Position numbers and translations under genes: made by a program. Of a stretch of 64,000 nucleotides of DNA, positions 55,332-64,000 are shown in pieces. Within the stretch, counting starts at the first letter, position 1. Every line of letters starts with the position of its first letter. The DNA is taken from the NCBI RefSeq assembly GCF_000421265.1, contig NZ_ATWN01000004.1, forward strand, positions 310,001-374,000, in the 5' to 3' direction. A model generated the notes under the pieces. The model was not told the DNA's origin. It saw only the letters and a program-made list of their open reading frames with translations, and did no database searches. Origin of the DNA: Thalassospira lucentensis MCCC 1A00383 = DSM 14000 (GTDB taxonomy: Bacteria > Pseudomonadota > Alphaproteobacteria > Rhodospirillales > Thalassospiraceae).

Positions 55332-56852
55332 CTATTTGACCTTCTTGATTTCGCCGCGTTCAATCTTGTCCCAATATTGAGTGACCTCGCCGCGCACCAC
55401 CGACATCAGGAAGTACAGACCAATGATGTTGGGAATGGCCATGGCAAAGATCATGGAGTCTGAGAAATCAATCACCGGACCAAGGCTCATGGATGCCCCG
55501 ACGATGACACACAAGCAGAAGAACAGCTTGAAAACGATCTCTTTGCCTTTGCCTTCACCGACCAGATAGGTCCAGCCCTTAAGCCCGTAATAGGACCATG
55601 ACAGCATGGTTGAAAAGGCAAACAGCACAACCGCCAGTGCCAGGATCAGCGGGAACCATGTAAAGGCCGATGCAAATGCAGCCGATGTCAGCTCAACCCC
55701 GGTCAGACCGGAATTAAGTTCACCACTGATGGTAATCACAAGGGCGGTCATGGTGCAGATCACCACCGTATCAATGAACGGTTCAAGCAGGGCAACATAG
55801 CCCTCGGTGATGGGTTCCTTGGTGCGCACGGCCGCGTGGGCAATGGCAGCAGAACCAATGCCCGCTTCGTTGGAGAATGCGGCACGTTTAAAGCCCTGGA
55901 TCAGCGCGCCAACAACGCCACCGGCAACCCCGGCACCGGTAAAGGCCCCGACGAAGATCTGCGCAAAGGCATCGCCGACCATGCCGATGTTGCTGATGAT
56001 AATGATCATACCTGCAGTGACATAAATCACGGCCATCAACGGCACGATTTTTTCCGTGACTTTGGCGATGGATTTAATGCCGCCAATAATGACAACGCCA
56101 ACAATGATTGCCATGACAAGACCAAACAACCAGCCCGATCCGGCCAGGAAGCTGTTTTCGCCCCCGGTGACATTGACAACCTGCTGAAACGCCTGATTGG
56201 CCTGGAACATGTTGCCGCCGCCAATCGCACCGCCGATACAGCACACCGAAAACAGAATGGCCAATACCTTGCCAAGTCCCGGTCTGCCCTGCTCGGCCAG
56301 CCCCTTGGACAGGTAATACATCGGACCACCCGACACCCGTCCATCGGGGTATTCGTTACGGTATTTCACGCCCAGCGTACATTCGGTGAATTTGGATGCC
56401 ATGCCCAACAACCCGGCAAGGATCATCCAGAATGTCGCCCCCGGACCGCCAATGGAAACGGCGACGGCCACACCTGCGATATTGCCAAGGCCAACCGTGC
56501 CCGAAAGGGCGGTGGCAAGGGCCTGAAAGTGCGAGACTTCACCTGCGTCTTCAGGGTGGGAATAGTCCCCCTTGACCAGTGATATAGCGTGGCCGAATTT
56601 GCGGAACTGCACAAACCCGAAATACAGGGTGAATATGGTGGCCGCAATCACCAGCCACCCGACAATCAGCGGAAAGGCGGTGCCGGCAACCGGAATCGAA
56701 TAAAATATGGTCCCGGCGATCACATTTGAAATGGGGGCGATGGCTTGGTTGATTTGTTCGTCGAAACTGGCTTCCTGCGCGGCGGCGACATGTGGCAGAA
56801 GGGCCGACATCAGTGCAACGGCGGTTGCCGTGGCTGTCTTTTTCCAAAACAT
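55332..56852 (-). CDS. Sodium:alanine/glycine symporter, AgcS type
   Basis: 506 residues. Signal-like first segment, then about 10-11 membrane helices. AgcS features: [91 protein letters not shown]. It imports alanine, glycine or a related amino acid with Na+. GGAGAAAC precedes ATG 56852. The universal stress protein gene ends 37 bases upstream on the same strand, so they probably form one operon. Confidence 0.92.
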   Translation of the reverse strand: MFWKKTATATAVALMSALLPHVAAAQEASFDEQINQAIAPISNVIAGTIFYSIPVAGTAFPLIVGWLVIAATIFTLYFGFVQFRKFGHAISLVKGDYSHPEDAGEVSHFQALATALSGTVGLGNIAGVAVAVSIGGPGATFWMILAGLLGMASKFTECTLGVKYRNEYPDGRVSGGPMYYLSKGLAEQGRPGLGKVLAILFSVCCIGGAIGGGNMFQANQAFQQVVNVTGGENSFLAGSGWLFGLVMAIIVGVVIIGGIKSIAKVTEKIVPLMAVIYVTAGMIIIISNIGMVGDAFAQIFVGAFTGAGVAGGVVGALIQGFKRAAFSNEAGIGSAAIAHAAVRTKEPITEGYVALLEPFIDTVVICTMTALVITISGELNSGLTGVELTSAAFASAFTWFPLILALAVVLFAFSTMLSWSYYGLKGWTYLVGEGKGKEIVFKLFFCLCVIVGASMSLGPVIDFSDSMIFAMAIPNIIGLYFLMSVVRGEVTQYWDKIERGEIKKVK

Positions 56853-56889
56853 TAAGTTTCTCCGGTTTATCTTTTTTGGTGTGATTGCC

Positions 56890-57324
56890 TTACGGAACGA
56901 CCGTGACCGGAACAGGCGATGCCTGCACCAGTGTCAGGGGCAAACTGCCCAGTAACCGCGCACCCAGCGCGGAACCGCCTTTACGACCAAGAATGATCTG
57001 CGATGCGTTTTTTTCCTTGGCAATCGCACAGATCAGCTCGCCGGAATGGCCGTATCGGACTTCCGAAGTCACCGGAACTTTTAGTTTGGCAAGAGCATCG
57101 AGCGCGGGCTTGAGTGTTTCCTCTGCGCGCGACAATTCTTCTGTACGGCGTTGATGCCGTTCTTCCAGTTCCTTTGTTGAAAGGAAGCTGTAGGGGGACC
57201 ACTCAAGAACAAAAACCAGATGAACGGCACAGCCTACGGCTGCTGCGCGTTGACCGGCAAATTCTGCGGCACGTTGTGCTGCATCAGTTCCGTCGTAGCC
57301 TACGAGTATCGGCTGGTCGGTCAT
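56890..57324 (-). CDS. Universal stress protein (UspA family)
   Basis: 144 residues from ATG 57324, with AGGAGAAGC upstream (the frame is open further back without a site). One Usp domain: [20 protein letters not shown] at the start and the ATP-binding [17 protein letters not shown] pattern (G-2x-G-9x-S type) at the end. Cytosolic stress-response nucleotide-binding protein. First gene of the pair with the AgcS symporter; Usp next to a transporter often reflects stress-linked uptake control. Confidence 0.9.
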   Translation of the reverse strand: MTDQPILVGYDGTDAAQRAAEFAGQRAAAVGCAVHLVFVLEWSPYSFLSTKELEERHQRRTEELSRAEETLKPALDALAKLKVPVTSEVRYGHSGELICAIAKEKNASQIILGRKGGSALGARLLGSLPLTLVQASPVPVTVVP

Positions 57325-57673
57325 GTGCTTCTCCTGATCAGAGACGAATTTGTCAGGTAGATTCTCCCACGGCACGCAATGCAAAAATGGTTCTTTTGCA
57401 CCTTGTCGCGATGGTCAATGACGGCAGGACGACGGTTTCCCCGATATGCATTCCCCCACCGCCAGTTGAGGCGACACAAAACAAAGGATACATAAAAATG
57501 AAATAATTTCGCTAAAAAGTTGATTTAAGGGTATTTCGTATGTGTCTAGGATTGGGTTTTTCGGGGCCAAAACAAAATAAAACGCGCCGAAATGAACTCG
57601 GCGCGTCGTAAAATACTGTCTGTTTATCGAAAAAGAGTGAGAAGAACCGGATGCGTTAGATCGATGACTTGGC
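57325..57673. other. Intergenic region between the Usp gene and the amidohydrolase stop
   Basis: 349 bases with no credible gene. It holds the amidohydrolase terminator (57582-57606) and, nearer 57325-57540, the promoter for the Usp-AgcS operon; I see no further repeat or motif. Confidence 0.5.
57582..57606 (-). terminator. Intrinsic terminator of the amidohydrolase operon
   Basis: ACGCGCCGA, seven-base loop, TCGGCGCGT, followed on the minus strand by TTTTATTTTGTTTT. About 70 bases past the stop. Confidence 0.9.
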
Positions 57674-58903
57674 CTATAGACCCTTCATCGGGCCAACCAT
57701 TTGCAGGAAATCGATCAATACGGCTGCTGCGACATCGGCATCCTCGGGCGTGATGGCCTCCTCAGGATGATGGCTGAGCCCGTCGCGGCAGCGGACAAAC
57801 AGCATGCCGATGTCACACAGATCATGCATCGCCAGTCCATCATGGCCCGCCCCGCTAAACAGGCGGTGGGGGGTGATACCCTGTTCGCCAATGGCCTGAC
57901 CCAATCCATTCATGATCCAGTCGGCACATTTAACACCTTCTGCCTCATAGGTTTGATCCGCCGATATTTCGACCCGGCGGTTGCGCGCAATATTGGGCAG
58001 GGCCGAAAGGATCTGTCCCCGGCCATTGACCCGCACGATACGTTCGGGCGCGCGCAGCTCAATCGTCAGGTCAACATGATCGGGAATGACATTAACGGCA
58101 TTGGGCGTGACGTCGATTTTACCCACCACGCCGACCATCCTCTCGGTGGCCGAGCAAATGGCTTCGACCTGATGAATAACGTCGGCGGCGGCAACCAATG
58201 CGTCATGGCGGTCCGCCATCGGGGTGGTTCCGGCATGGCTTGCCTTGCCTTGAATGCGAATGCGATGACGTTCAATCCCGGTCAGGGCGGTGACCACGCC
58301 AACCGGCAGGTCGATTTTTTCAAGAACCGGCCCCTGTTCGATATGGACTTCGACAAAGCCCAGTACATTCTTGCGGTCCCGCTTAAGGGTGGGGATGTCA
58401 TCGGGATTGCAGCCAAAAGTCTTAAGCGCGTCGGCGACGGTGATGTCCTGATCATCGGTGGCATCGAGTGCCTTGGGATCGAACGTCCCGGCAAGGGCGC
58501 GTGACCCAACAAGGGTGGATTGAAAACGCGTGCCTTCTTCATCGCCAAAGGCAACAACTTCGATGCCAAACGGCAATTCAACGCCAGTTTTCAAAAGGTG
58601 CTCAATCACCGCAATCGGCAGGGCAACACCGAGCATTCCATCATATTTCCCGCCTGACACGACCGTGTCCTGATGCGATCCAAGGATCAGGGTTGGGGCA
58701 CCATAAAGGGCCTTGGCATCGCGGCCAACGATATTGCCTGCCGCGTCAATTTCACTGGTTAGGCCGGCTTTGGTCATCCAGTCGCGGATCAACGGGGTTA
58801 CCGCGCGGTGTTCGTCACTTAGAAACAGGCGGGTCACACCGGGGCCGGGTTGGCTGTGGCGGGCGGCGTCTTCGAGGCGGTCAAAGATCAGTTGGCCAAG
58901 CAT
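57674..58903 (-). CDS. Zn-dependent amidohydrolase, allantoate/N-carbamoyl-amino-acid type (M20 family)
   Basis: 409 residues from ATG 58903 (AAGG eight bases upstream), the usual length of hydantoinase/carbamoylase family enzymes. Two-domain M20 metallohydrolase: LGSHQDTVVSGGKYDGMLGV (metal His/Asp and bridging Asp), GDEEGTRFQSTLVGSRALAG (metal and catalytic Glu), VEVHIEQGPVLE, GKASHAGTTPMADRHDAL (dimerisation loop His) and FSGAGHDGLAMHDLC. Hydrolyses allantoate or an N-carbamoyl amino acid to release ammonia and CO2. The DUF1028 gene ends 13 bases upstream on the same strand. Confidence 0.88.
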   Translation of the reverse strand: MLGQLIFDRLEDAARHSQPGPGVTRLFLSDEHRAVTPLIRDWMTKAGLTSEIDAAGNIVGRDAKALYGAPTLILGSHQDTVVSGGKYDGMLGVALPIAVIEHLLKTGVELPFGIEVVAFGDEEGTRFQSTLVGSRALAGTFDPKALDATDDQDITVADALKTFGCNPDDIPTLKRDRKNVLGFVEVHIEQGPVLEKIDLPVGVVTALTGIERHRIRIQGKASHAGTTPMADRHDALVAAADVIHQVEAICSATERMVGVVGKIDVTPNAVNVIPDHVDLTIELRAPERIVRVNGRGQILSALPNIARNRRVEISADQTYEAEGVKCADWIMNGLGQAIGEQGITPHRLFSGAGHDGLAMHDLCDIGMLFVRCRDGLSHHPEEAITPEDADVAAAVLIDFLQMVGPMKGL

Positions 58904-58916
58904 GATGATTGGAACC

Positions 58917-59582
58917 TTAGTACTGGTGGGGCGTGTCAGGGGTCGGCAGTCGGTCAAAAAAGCTACGATATTCAGGATCGCGGGTCATGTTGTAAAGGCG
59001 CTGTAATTCCGCGATTGGATCGGCATGATCATCGACGCGCAGATCAAGCGGCAAGGCATTTGGATAGACGACCTTGATCATCGCCGATGTTGTGCCGCGC
59101 ACATCCCCGCCAGCATCAAACCCGGCAACAAGGGATTCCAGCAGGCAAAGATCAAACCGTTGCGATGTTTGCGCCATGGCATGAAAACGGTCGCGCATCA
59201 CATTTGGCACATTGGCATGGGCCAGCATATTACCGCCCAGTACAAGGTCGCGTTCAACAAAATGGGTGGTTTCAGGGCGGTTTTTATCGCCGGTCCAGGC
59301 GGCGGTTTCACCATTGCCATCAAGCACCAGCAATTGCCGCCATTGACGACCATCATCGGCATTTGTCAGTTCATCACGCACCGAATCGGCCCGTTTACCG
59401 GATTCAAGCAAGGTTAGACCGTTAATCCCGTACCAGTAGTTGGTTGAAAACCCCTGCGTCGCAATCACGCCGATACCGGGTTTGAGATGCGGGACAAAGC
59501 CACCCACGGCCAGATTTCCCGTCGCACTGGCAATGCCCAGTGCATTGGTTTTCGGGTCTCTGGCGACGATTGTGTAAGTCAT
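58917..59582 (-). CDS. DUF1028-family protein (Ntn-hydrolase-like)
   Basis: 221 residues from ATG 59582 after GGCAGGAAAC. N-terminal MTYTIVARDPKTNALGIASA, GGFVPHLKPGIGVIATQGFS and the later LGGNMLAHANVPNVM segment are typical of DUF1028, whose fold resembles N-terminal nucleophile hydrolases. The enzyme activity of the family is not established. Immediately precedes the amidohydrolase and is divergent from the oligopeptide importer, which suggests the three units deal with one imported amide or ureide compound. Confidence 0.85.
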   Translation of the reverse strand: MTYTIVARDPKTNALGIASATGNLAVGGFVPHLKPGIGVIATQGFSTNYWYGINGLTLLESGKRADSVRDELTNADDGRQWRQLLVLDGNGETAAWTGDKNRPETTHFVERDLVLGGNMLAHANVPNVMRDRFHAMAQTSQRFDLCLLESLVAGFDAGGDVRGTTSAMIKVVYPNALPLDLRVDDHADPIAELQRLYNMTRDPEYRSFFDRLPTPDTPHQY

Positions 59583-59625
59583 GTTTCCTGCCTGTGTCCC
59601 AGCTTAGCACGATGGCGATCTGGAA

Positions 59626-59672
59626 ATTTATTATGATAAATAATTGCCGAATTCGAATTTATCATTATAAAT
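59626..59672. promoter_or_regulatory. Twin ATTTAT-N4-ATAAAT dyads in the DUF1028/importer promoter
   Basis: ATTTAT-TATG-ATAAAT (59626-59641) and ATTTAT-CATT-ATAAAT (59657-59672), both perfect six-base dyads with four-base spacers, 31 bases apart (about three helical turns). The arrangement suits two dimers of one regulator controlling both directions. No regulator gene is beside them. Confidence 0.65.
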
Positions 59673-59822
59673 AGGTTTTGCAACCGTCACATCCGAGCGC
59701 ATCGACAACGGGTTCGGAAAACGGGAAACGTCGTTAAAAAAAGAACACCACAAAAGCGGTGCGTTGTCGGTCGGTTCGGTTTGAGCCGGGGTAACAGGAA
59801 GGTTTCAACAAGGGAGGCTTGA

Positions 59823-61391
59823 ATGAAAAGCCTGTTTAAAGGGGCGCTGACAGCAGCCGCCCTCGCGGTTTGTGCATTCGGGTTCGGCCATGCCGAAGCC
59901 CAGACCCCACCGGGTGTTCTGGTGGTGGGTCAGATTGCCGAGCCCAAATCACTTGATCCGGCGGCTGTGACCGCCGTGAACGATTTTCGCATTCTGATGA
60001 ATGTCTATGATGGTCTGGTCCGCTACAAGGACGGCACGCTTGAAGTTGAGCCTGCCTTGGCCGAAAGCTGGACGATCTCTGATGACGGGACGGTGTATAC
60101 GTTCAAGCTGCGCGATGGGGTGACATTCCATGACGGCACCCCGTTCAATGCCGAGGCGGTGAAATACAATTTCGACCGTATGCTTGACGAAAACCATCCC
60201 CAACATGACACCGGCCCGTTCCCATTGGCGTTTTTCTTTAGCGCTGTGGAAACGATTGATGTCATGGACGATCTGACGGTCAAATTTACGCTTAATGCGC
60301 CTTATGCACCGTTCCTGTCCAACCTTGCCTATCCGACCGGCCTGATCGTTTCACCGGAAGCCGTGAAGGAATTTGGTGCGGATTACGGTCGTCATCCGGT
60401 GGGCACAGGCCCGTTCAAATTTGCCGAATGGGAAAGCAATGCCAAGGTCGTTGTCGTGCGCAATGATGACTATTGGGAAGATGCTGCCAAGCTTGAAGCG
60501 GTTGTGTTTCGTCCGATCACGGATGCCAATACCCGTGTGGCTGAACTGATGGCCGGGGGCATTGATCTTATGGTCGAAGTGCCGCCAGATAGCCTGACGC
60601 AACTGTCGGGTGACGACAATTTCAGTGTCTATGAACAGGCCGGACCGCATCTTTGGTTCCTTATTCTGAACATGAAAGAAGGCCCGTTCAAAGACAAGAA
60701 AGTCCGTCAGGCGATCAACTATGCGATTGATAAAAAGGCATTGGTTGAAAACGTCCTGCAGGGCACTGCCGAAATTGCGACGGGGCCAACCCCGCCCGCA
60801 TTTGCATGGGCCTATAATGAACAGCTTCAACCCTATCCCCATGATGTGGAAAAGGCAAAACAGCTGATCAAGGAAGCCGGTGCCGAGGGTGCGGAAGTGA
60901 CGTTCTATGTCACCGAAGGCGGTTCGGGCATGCTTGATCCGATCCCGATGGGGGCGGCCATTCAGGCTGACCTTGCGCAGATCGGTCTGACCGTTGCAAT
61001 TGAGACATACGAATGGAACACCTTCCTTGGTAAGGTGAACCCGGGTCTTGAAGGCAAGGCAGATATGGCGGAAATGGCCTGGATGACCAATGATCCAGAT
61101 ACCTTGCCATATCTGGCACTGCGCACAGATGCGTGGCCCGACAAGGGCGGGTTTAATTCCGGGTATTATTCCAACCCGGAAGTAGACAAGCTTCTTGAAG
61201 CTGCGCGTTCGTCCACCGATCAGGCTGAACGGGCCAAGCTGTACCGCGAAATGCAGGAAATCGTTTATGACGATGCCCCGTGGGCCTTTATCGCGAACTG
61301 GAAGCAAAACGCCGTTTCAAGCACCATGGTTGATGGTTTCAAATTGCAGCCATCCTTCTTCCTGTTGCTTGATGATGTGGTGAAGAACTGA
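59823..61391 (+). CDS. Peptide/nickel-type ABC binding protein (family 5)
   Basis: 522 residues. Signal peptide cut near AEA-QT (about 26). Family 5 marks: PKSLDPAAVTAVNDFRILMN, LAESWTISDDGTVYTFKLRD, the FHDGTPFNAEAVKYNFDRM segment and DKKVRQAINYAIDKKALVEN. AGGGAGGCTTG precedes the ATG. First gene of an oligopeptide/dipeptide importer; the divergent DUF1028 and carbamoylase genes hint at an amide or carbamoyl substrate rather than a plain dipeptide. Confidence 0.92.
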   Translation: MKSLFKGALTAAALAVCAFGFGHAEAQTPPGVLVVGQIAEPKSLDPAAVTAVNDFRILMNVYDGLVRYKDGTLEVEPALAESWTISDDGTVYTFKLRDGVTFHDGTPFNAEAVKYNFDRMLDENHPQHDTGPFPLAFFFSAVETIDVMDDLTVKFTLNAPYAPFLSNLAYPTGLIVSPEAVKEFGADYGRHPVGTGPFKFAEWESNAKVVVVRNDDYWEDAAKLEAVVFRPITDANTRVAELMAGGIDLMVEVPPDSLTQLSGDDNFSVYEQAGPHLWFLILNMKEGPFKDKKVRQAINYAIDKKALVENVLQGTAEIATGPTPPAFAWAYNEQLQPYPHDVEKAKQLIKEAGAEGAEVTFYVTEGGSGMLDPIPMGAAIQADLAQIGLTVAIETYEWNTFLGKVNPGLEGKADMAEMAWMTNDPDTLPYLALRTDAWPDKGGFNSGYYSNPEVDKLLEAARSSTDQAERAKLYREMQEIVYDDAPWAFIANWKQNAVSSTMVDGFKLQPSFFLLLDDVVKN

Positions 61392-61404
61392 TCTGATCTT
61401 TGAT

Positions 61405-61440
61405 GCCGGGGCGGGCTGTTCTTGCCCCGGCGTTTTTATT
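61405..61440 (+). terminator. Attenuator-type hairpin between binding protein and first permease
   Basis: GCCGGGGC, 11-base loop, GCCCCGGC, then GTTTTTATTTT. Full terminator form inside an operon, so it probably limits read-through and lets the binding protein exceed the membrane subunits. Confidence 0.75.
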
Positions 61441-61477
61441 TTCCGCATTTCCCGCACATCAACAGACGAGCCGCGCC

Positions 61478-62425
61478 ATGCACGTCTATATCCTGCGTCG
61501 ATTGATCCTGATGATCCCGGTTTTACTGGGTCTGACAGTGATTGTTTTTCTGATTATGTCGCTGATCCCCGGTGATCCGGCACTTGCGATCCTTGGATCC
61601 TATGCCACACCGGAAAATGTCGCGAAACTGCGCGCCGATCTTGGGTTGGACAAATCCATGGTCGAACAATACTGGATCTGGCTGACCAATATGGTTCAGG
61701 GCGATTTTGGGCGATCTTACAGCCTGAACCGTCCAGTTCTTGATGAAATTCTTGAACGGTTCGGCGCGACATTGATTTTAGCAGGAACCGCCCTTGTTCT
61801 ATGTACGATCTTTGGTCTGTTGACCGGGGTTGTCTCGGCCGTGCGTCAATATGGCTGGGCCGACAAAACACTGACCTTTGCAGTTTTGATCGGGATTTCC
61901 ATTCCAAGTTTCTGGCTTGGTCTGTTGTTGATGATGTTTTTTGCCGTTGAATTGCGGTGGCTGCCAGTTAGTGGCATGTACGCGATTTATGGCGGCGGTG
62001 ATTTGCCTGATTTGATCCGGCATCTGATTTTGCCATCGGTCACCTTGGCCGTGGTGGCGACCGGGATTATTGCCCGGTTGACACGATCCAACATGCTTGA
62101 AGTGCTACGGCAGGATTTCATCCGCACCGCACGAGCCAAGGGGTTGGACGAAAACCGGGTGATTTATCGCCATGCGTTTAAGGCCGCATTGGTCAATGTC
62201 ATTCCAGTGATCGGGGTGCAGGCGGGCTTCGTTCTGGGCGGGGCGGTGTATATTGAAACCGTGTTCCAGTGGCCCGGCATTGGCCGCATGCTGGTCAATG
62301 CGATTTCAACGCGCGATATCCTGCTGGTACAGGGCGGGGTGGTTCTGGTCGCGGGCAGTTACGTTCTGTTTAACCTGTTTGCCGATGTCATCCAGCATCT
62401 GCTTGATCCAAGGGTGAAGGCATGA
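61478..62425 (+). CDS. Oligopeptide/dipeptide ABC permease, DppB type
   Basis: 315 residues from ATG 61478; the longer frame upstream lies within the hairpin tail and is not used. N-terminal MHVYILRRLILMIPVLLGLT, then VLDEILERFGATLILAG and EAA-like loop LRQDFIRTARAKGLDENRVI, ending in FQWPGIGRMLVNAISTRDIL. Six membrane segments. Overlaps the next gene by four bases (ATGA). Confidence 0.92.
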   Translation: MHVYILRRLILMIPVLLGLTVIVFLIMSLIPGDPALAILGSYATPENVAKLRADLGLDKSMVEQYWIWLTNMVQGDFGRSYSLNRPVLDEILERFGATLILAGTALVLCTIFGLLTGVVSAVRQYGWADKTLTFAVLIGISIPSFWLGLLLMMFFAVELRWLPVSGMYAIYGGGDLPDLIRHLILPSVTLAVVATGIIARLTRSNMLEVLRQDFIRTARAKGLDENRVIYRHAFKAALVNVIPVIGVQAGFVLGGAVYIETVFQWPGIGRMLVNAISTRDILLVQGGVVLVAGSYVLFNLFADVIQHLLDPRVKA

Positions 62426-64000
62426 CCAGCAACGCCGTGACAGGCCCAAATTCAAATCCTCATACCAATGCAAAAAAGCGATCCGCGCGCCCCTCGGCGT
62501 TCAAGCTTTTGGCGCGTAACCAGCTTGCCCTGATGGGGGCGGTGATTTTGGTGTTGGTGGTTTTAATTGTTATTATAACACCGATCCTGCCGCTGCCCGA
62601 TCCGGATGCCACGGACCCGGCACAGCGTTTGTTGCGCCCCCTTGCCGACGGGCATTTTCTGGGCACCGACCACCTGGGGCGTGATTTGCTGTCCCGGTTA
62701 ATTTGGGGCACGCGGGTCAGCCTAGCAGTGGGGATTTCGGCGTCCCTTGTTGCTGCGCTGTTTGGTTCGGCCATCGGGATTGTCTCGGGCTATTTTGGCG
62801 GGCGTACCGATAACATCATGATGCGCGGCATTGATATGCTGATGGCGTTCCCTTACATCCTGCTGGCTTTGGCGATTGTGGCTGCCCTTGGTCCGGGGTT
62901 GATGAATGCGCTTTATGCGATTGCGGTGGTCAATATTCCGTTCTTTGCCCGTAATATCCGCGGTGTGACCGTCGGGATTGCGCACCGCGAATTTGTCGAT
63001 GCGGCCAAACTTTCGGGCAAAGGACATGTCCGCATCATTCTGACGGAAATCCTGCCCAATGTGATGCCGGTGATTGTGATTACGATCTCGACCACGGTCG
63101 GCTGGATGATCCTTGAAACGGCGGGGTTAAGCTTCCTTGGTCTGGGCGCACAGCCACCACAGGCCGACCTTGGGTCGATGCTGGGCGAAGGGCGGAAACT
63201 GATCACGACCGCGATGCATCTGTCGGCCATTCCCGGTGCGATGATCTTTGTTCTGGTGATGAGCATCAATTTGCTGGGTGATGGCATTCGCGATGTGCTC
63301 GACCCGCGTTTGAAATCGGGTGCATTGGCACGTCCTGCACCACTGACCCGCATTGACCGGACGGACGAGGGGGCAGGCACAACTTATCCCGATGACACGA
63401 TTCTGGCGGTCGATGAGTTGCGCACCGAATTTGTTCTGGGCGATGACAGCTATAAGGCGGTCGGCGGGGTCAGTTTCCATGTCGGCAAAAACGAATGCGT
63501 TGGTTTGGTCGGGGAGTCTGGTTCAGGCAAATCGGTTACCGCATTGTCGCTTTTGGGGTTGGTTGCATCACCGCCGGGCACGATTGTTGGCGGACGGGTG
63601 ATGTTTGATGGCAAGGATGTCTATGGCATGTCGGAAGATGACGTGCGCGACATTCGCGGCGGTAAAGCGGCCTATGTTTTTCAGGACCCGTTATCGACCC
63701 TGCATCCGTTGTTTTCCATCGGCGATCAACTGGTCGAAGCCATTCGGGCGCATAATGCTGTTAGCTATAAGGATGCGTGGGCCAAGGCGGTTGAGTTACT
63801 TGGCATGGTGCGCATTCCCAATCCGCAAAGTCGGGCTGATAACTATCCCCATCAACTGTCGGGCGGGATGCGTCAACGGGTTGGCATTGCCATGGCGCTG
63901 GCCAATGAACCGCGCCTGATCATTGCCGATGAACCGACCACGGCCCTTGATGTGACGGTACAGGCGCAGATTTTGAAATTGATGAACAATCTGCGCAATG
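62422..64000 (+). CDS. Fused ABC permease (DppC type) and ATPase (DppD type), 3' end outside window
   Basis: A single uninterrupted frame of 526 visible codons beginning at ATG 62422. Residues about 28-300 form a DppC-type permease (LLSRLIWGTRVSLAVGISAS; REFVDAAKLSGKGHVRIIL EAA loop; ETAGLSFLGLGAQPPQADLG). After a linker, the ATPase starts near residue 326 with Walker A GESGSGKS near 365, Q-loop FQDPLSTLHPLF, signature LSGGMRQRVGIAMAL and Walker B LIIADEPTTALD. The frame runs to the window edge without a stop. Such permease-ATPase fusions are known in dipeptide/nickel importers. A DppF-type second ATPase would be expected next. Confidence 0.92.
   Translation, partial: MTSNAVTGPNSNPHTNAKKRSARPSAFKLLARNQLALMGAVILVLVVLIVIITPILPLPDPDATDPAQRLLRPLADGHFLGTDHLGRDLLSRLIWGTRVSLAVGISASLVAALFGSAIGIVSGYFGGRTDNIMMRGIDMLMAFPYILLALAIVAALGPGLMNALYAIAVVNIPFFARNIRGVTVGIAHREFVDAAKLSGKGHVRIILTEILPNVMPVIVITISTTVGWMILETAGLSFLGLGAQPPQADLGSMLGEGRKLITTAMHLSAIPGAMIFVLVMSINLLGDGIRDVLDPRLKSGALARPAPLTRIDRTDEGAGTTYPDDTILAVDELRTEFVLGDDSYKAVGGVSFHVGKNECVGLVGESGSGKSVTALSLLGLVASPPGTIVGGRVMFDGKDVYGMSEDDVRDIRGGKAAYVFQDPLSTLHPLFSIGDQLVEAIRAHNAVSYKDAWAKAVELLGMVRIPNPQSRADNYPHQLSGGMRQRVGIAMALANEPRLIIADEPTTALDVTVQAQILKLMNNLRN

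Overview
The window reads as a chromosomal segment of an alphaproteobacterium. Gene content (TRAP and ABC uptake systems, oxidative uronate catabolism, FecI/FecR/TonB-receptor iron systems, an alphaproteobacterial-type ornithine decarboxylase) fits a marine, nutritionally versatile Rhodospirillales member; Thalassospira is my best guess, made from resemblance and not from a search. Coding density is high, GC looks fairly even, and I see no rRNA, tRNA, CRISPR, insertion sequence or phage gene.

Layout. 1-4638 (minus): a five-gene block of an FCD-type GntR regulator, a cystathionine-lyase-like PLP enzyme, and a MalE/MalF/MalG-type sugar ABC transporter whose last gene leaves the window. 4957-7449 (minus): an orphan periplasmic binding protein, an exported alpha/beta hydrolase and a small cytochrome c. 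7586-12092 (plus): iron island 1, with a FecI-type sigma factor, a 47-codon ORF coupled at both ends, FecR and a TonB receptor. 12178-16667 (minus): a TrpXYZ-like ABC transporter, a VOC protein and an exported protein of unknown function. 16881-22044: TetR divergent from an AcrAB-type RND pump with an obvious operator palindrome between them.

22277-34843: sugar and uronate metabolism. It holds an FGGY kinase, a HAD phosphatase, two FadR-type GntR regulators, an aldose epimerase, an SMP-30 lactonase, an FAH-family hydratase, 5-dehydro-4-deoxyglucarate dehydratase (KdgD), a DctPQM TRAP transporter and uronate dehydrogenase (Udh). Together these take up hexuronates and oxidise them through aldarolactone and aldarate toward 2-oxoglutarate semialdehyde. 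A motif, AGTCATCATAYSA-like, recurs in front of the epimerase, the lactonase, the hydratase and kdgD, suggesting one regulon.

34996-44939: iron island 2, with a second FecI/FecR/TonB receptor set, a His-rich small protein, a GFA protein, and a FhuC-FhuD-FhuD-FhuB siderophore ABC operon carrying two paralogous binding proteins. Fur-box-like 19-mers precede both sigma genes and fhuC.

45225-57324: mixed genes. These include a second SMP-30 lactonase, a lipoprotein joining YbaY-like and MliC-like (lysozyme inhibitor) parts, a GNAT protein, ornithine decarboxylase with a long structured leader, a DUF3830 protein, a GST divergent from an MmyB-type regulator, a DedA protein, a U32-family protein, and AgcS with a universal stress protein. 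57674-64000: a DUF1028 protein and an N-carbamoyl-type amidohydrolase divergent from an oligopeptide ABC transporter whose second permease is fused to its ATPase and runs off the window. Two near-identical dyads sit in that divergent promoter.

All functions are assigned by reading motifs and overall resemblance. No database search was run.
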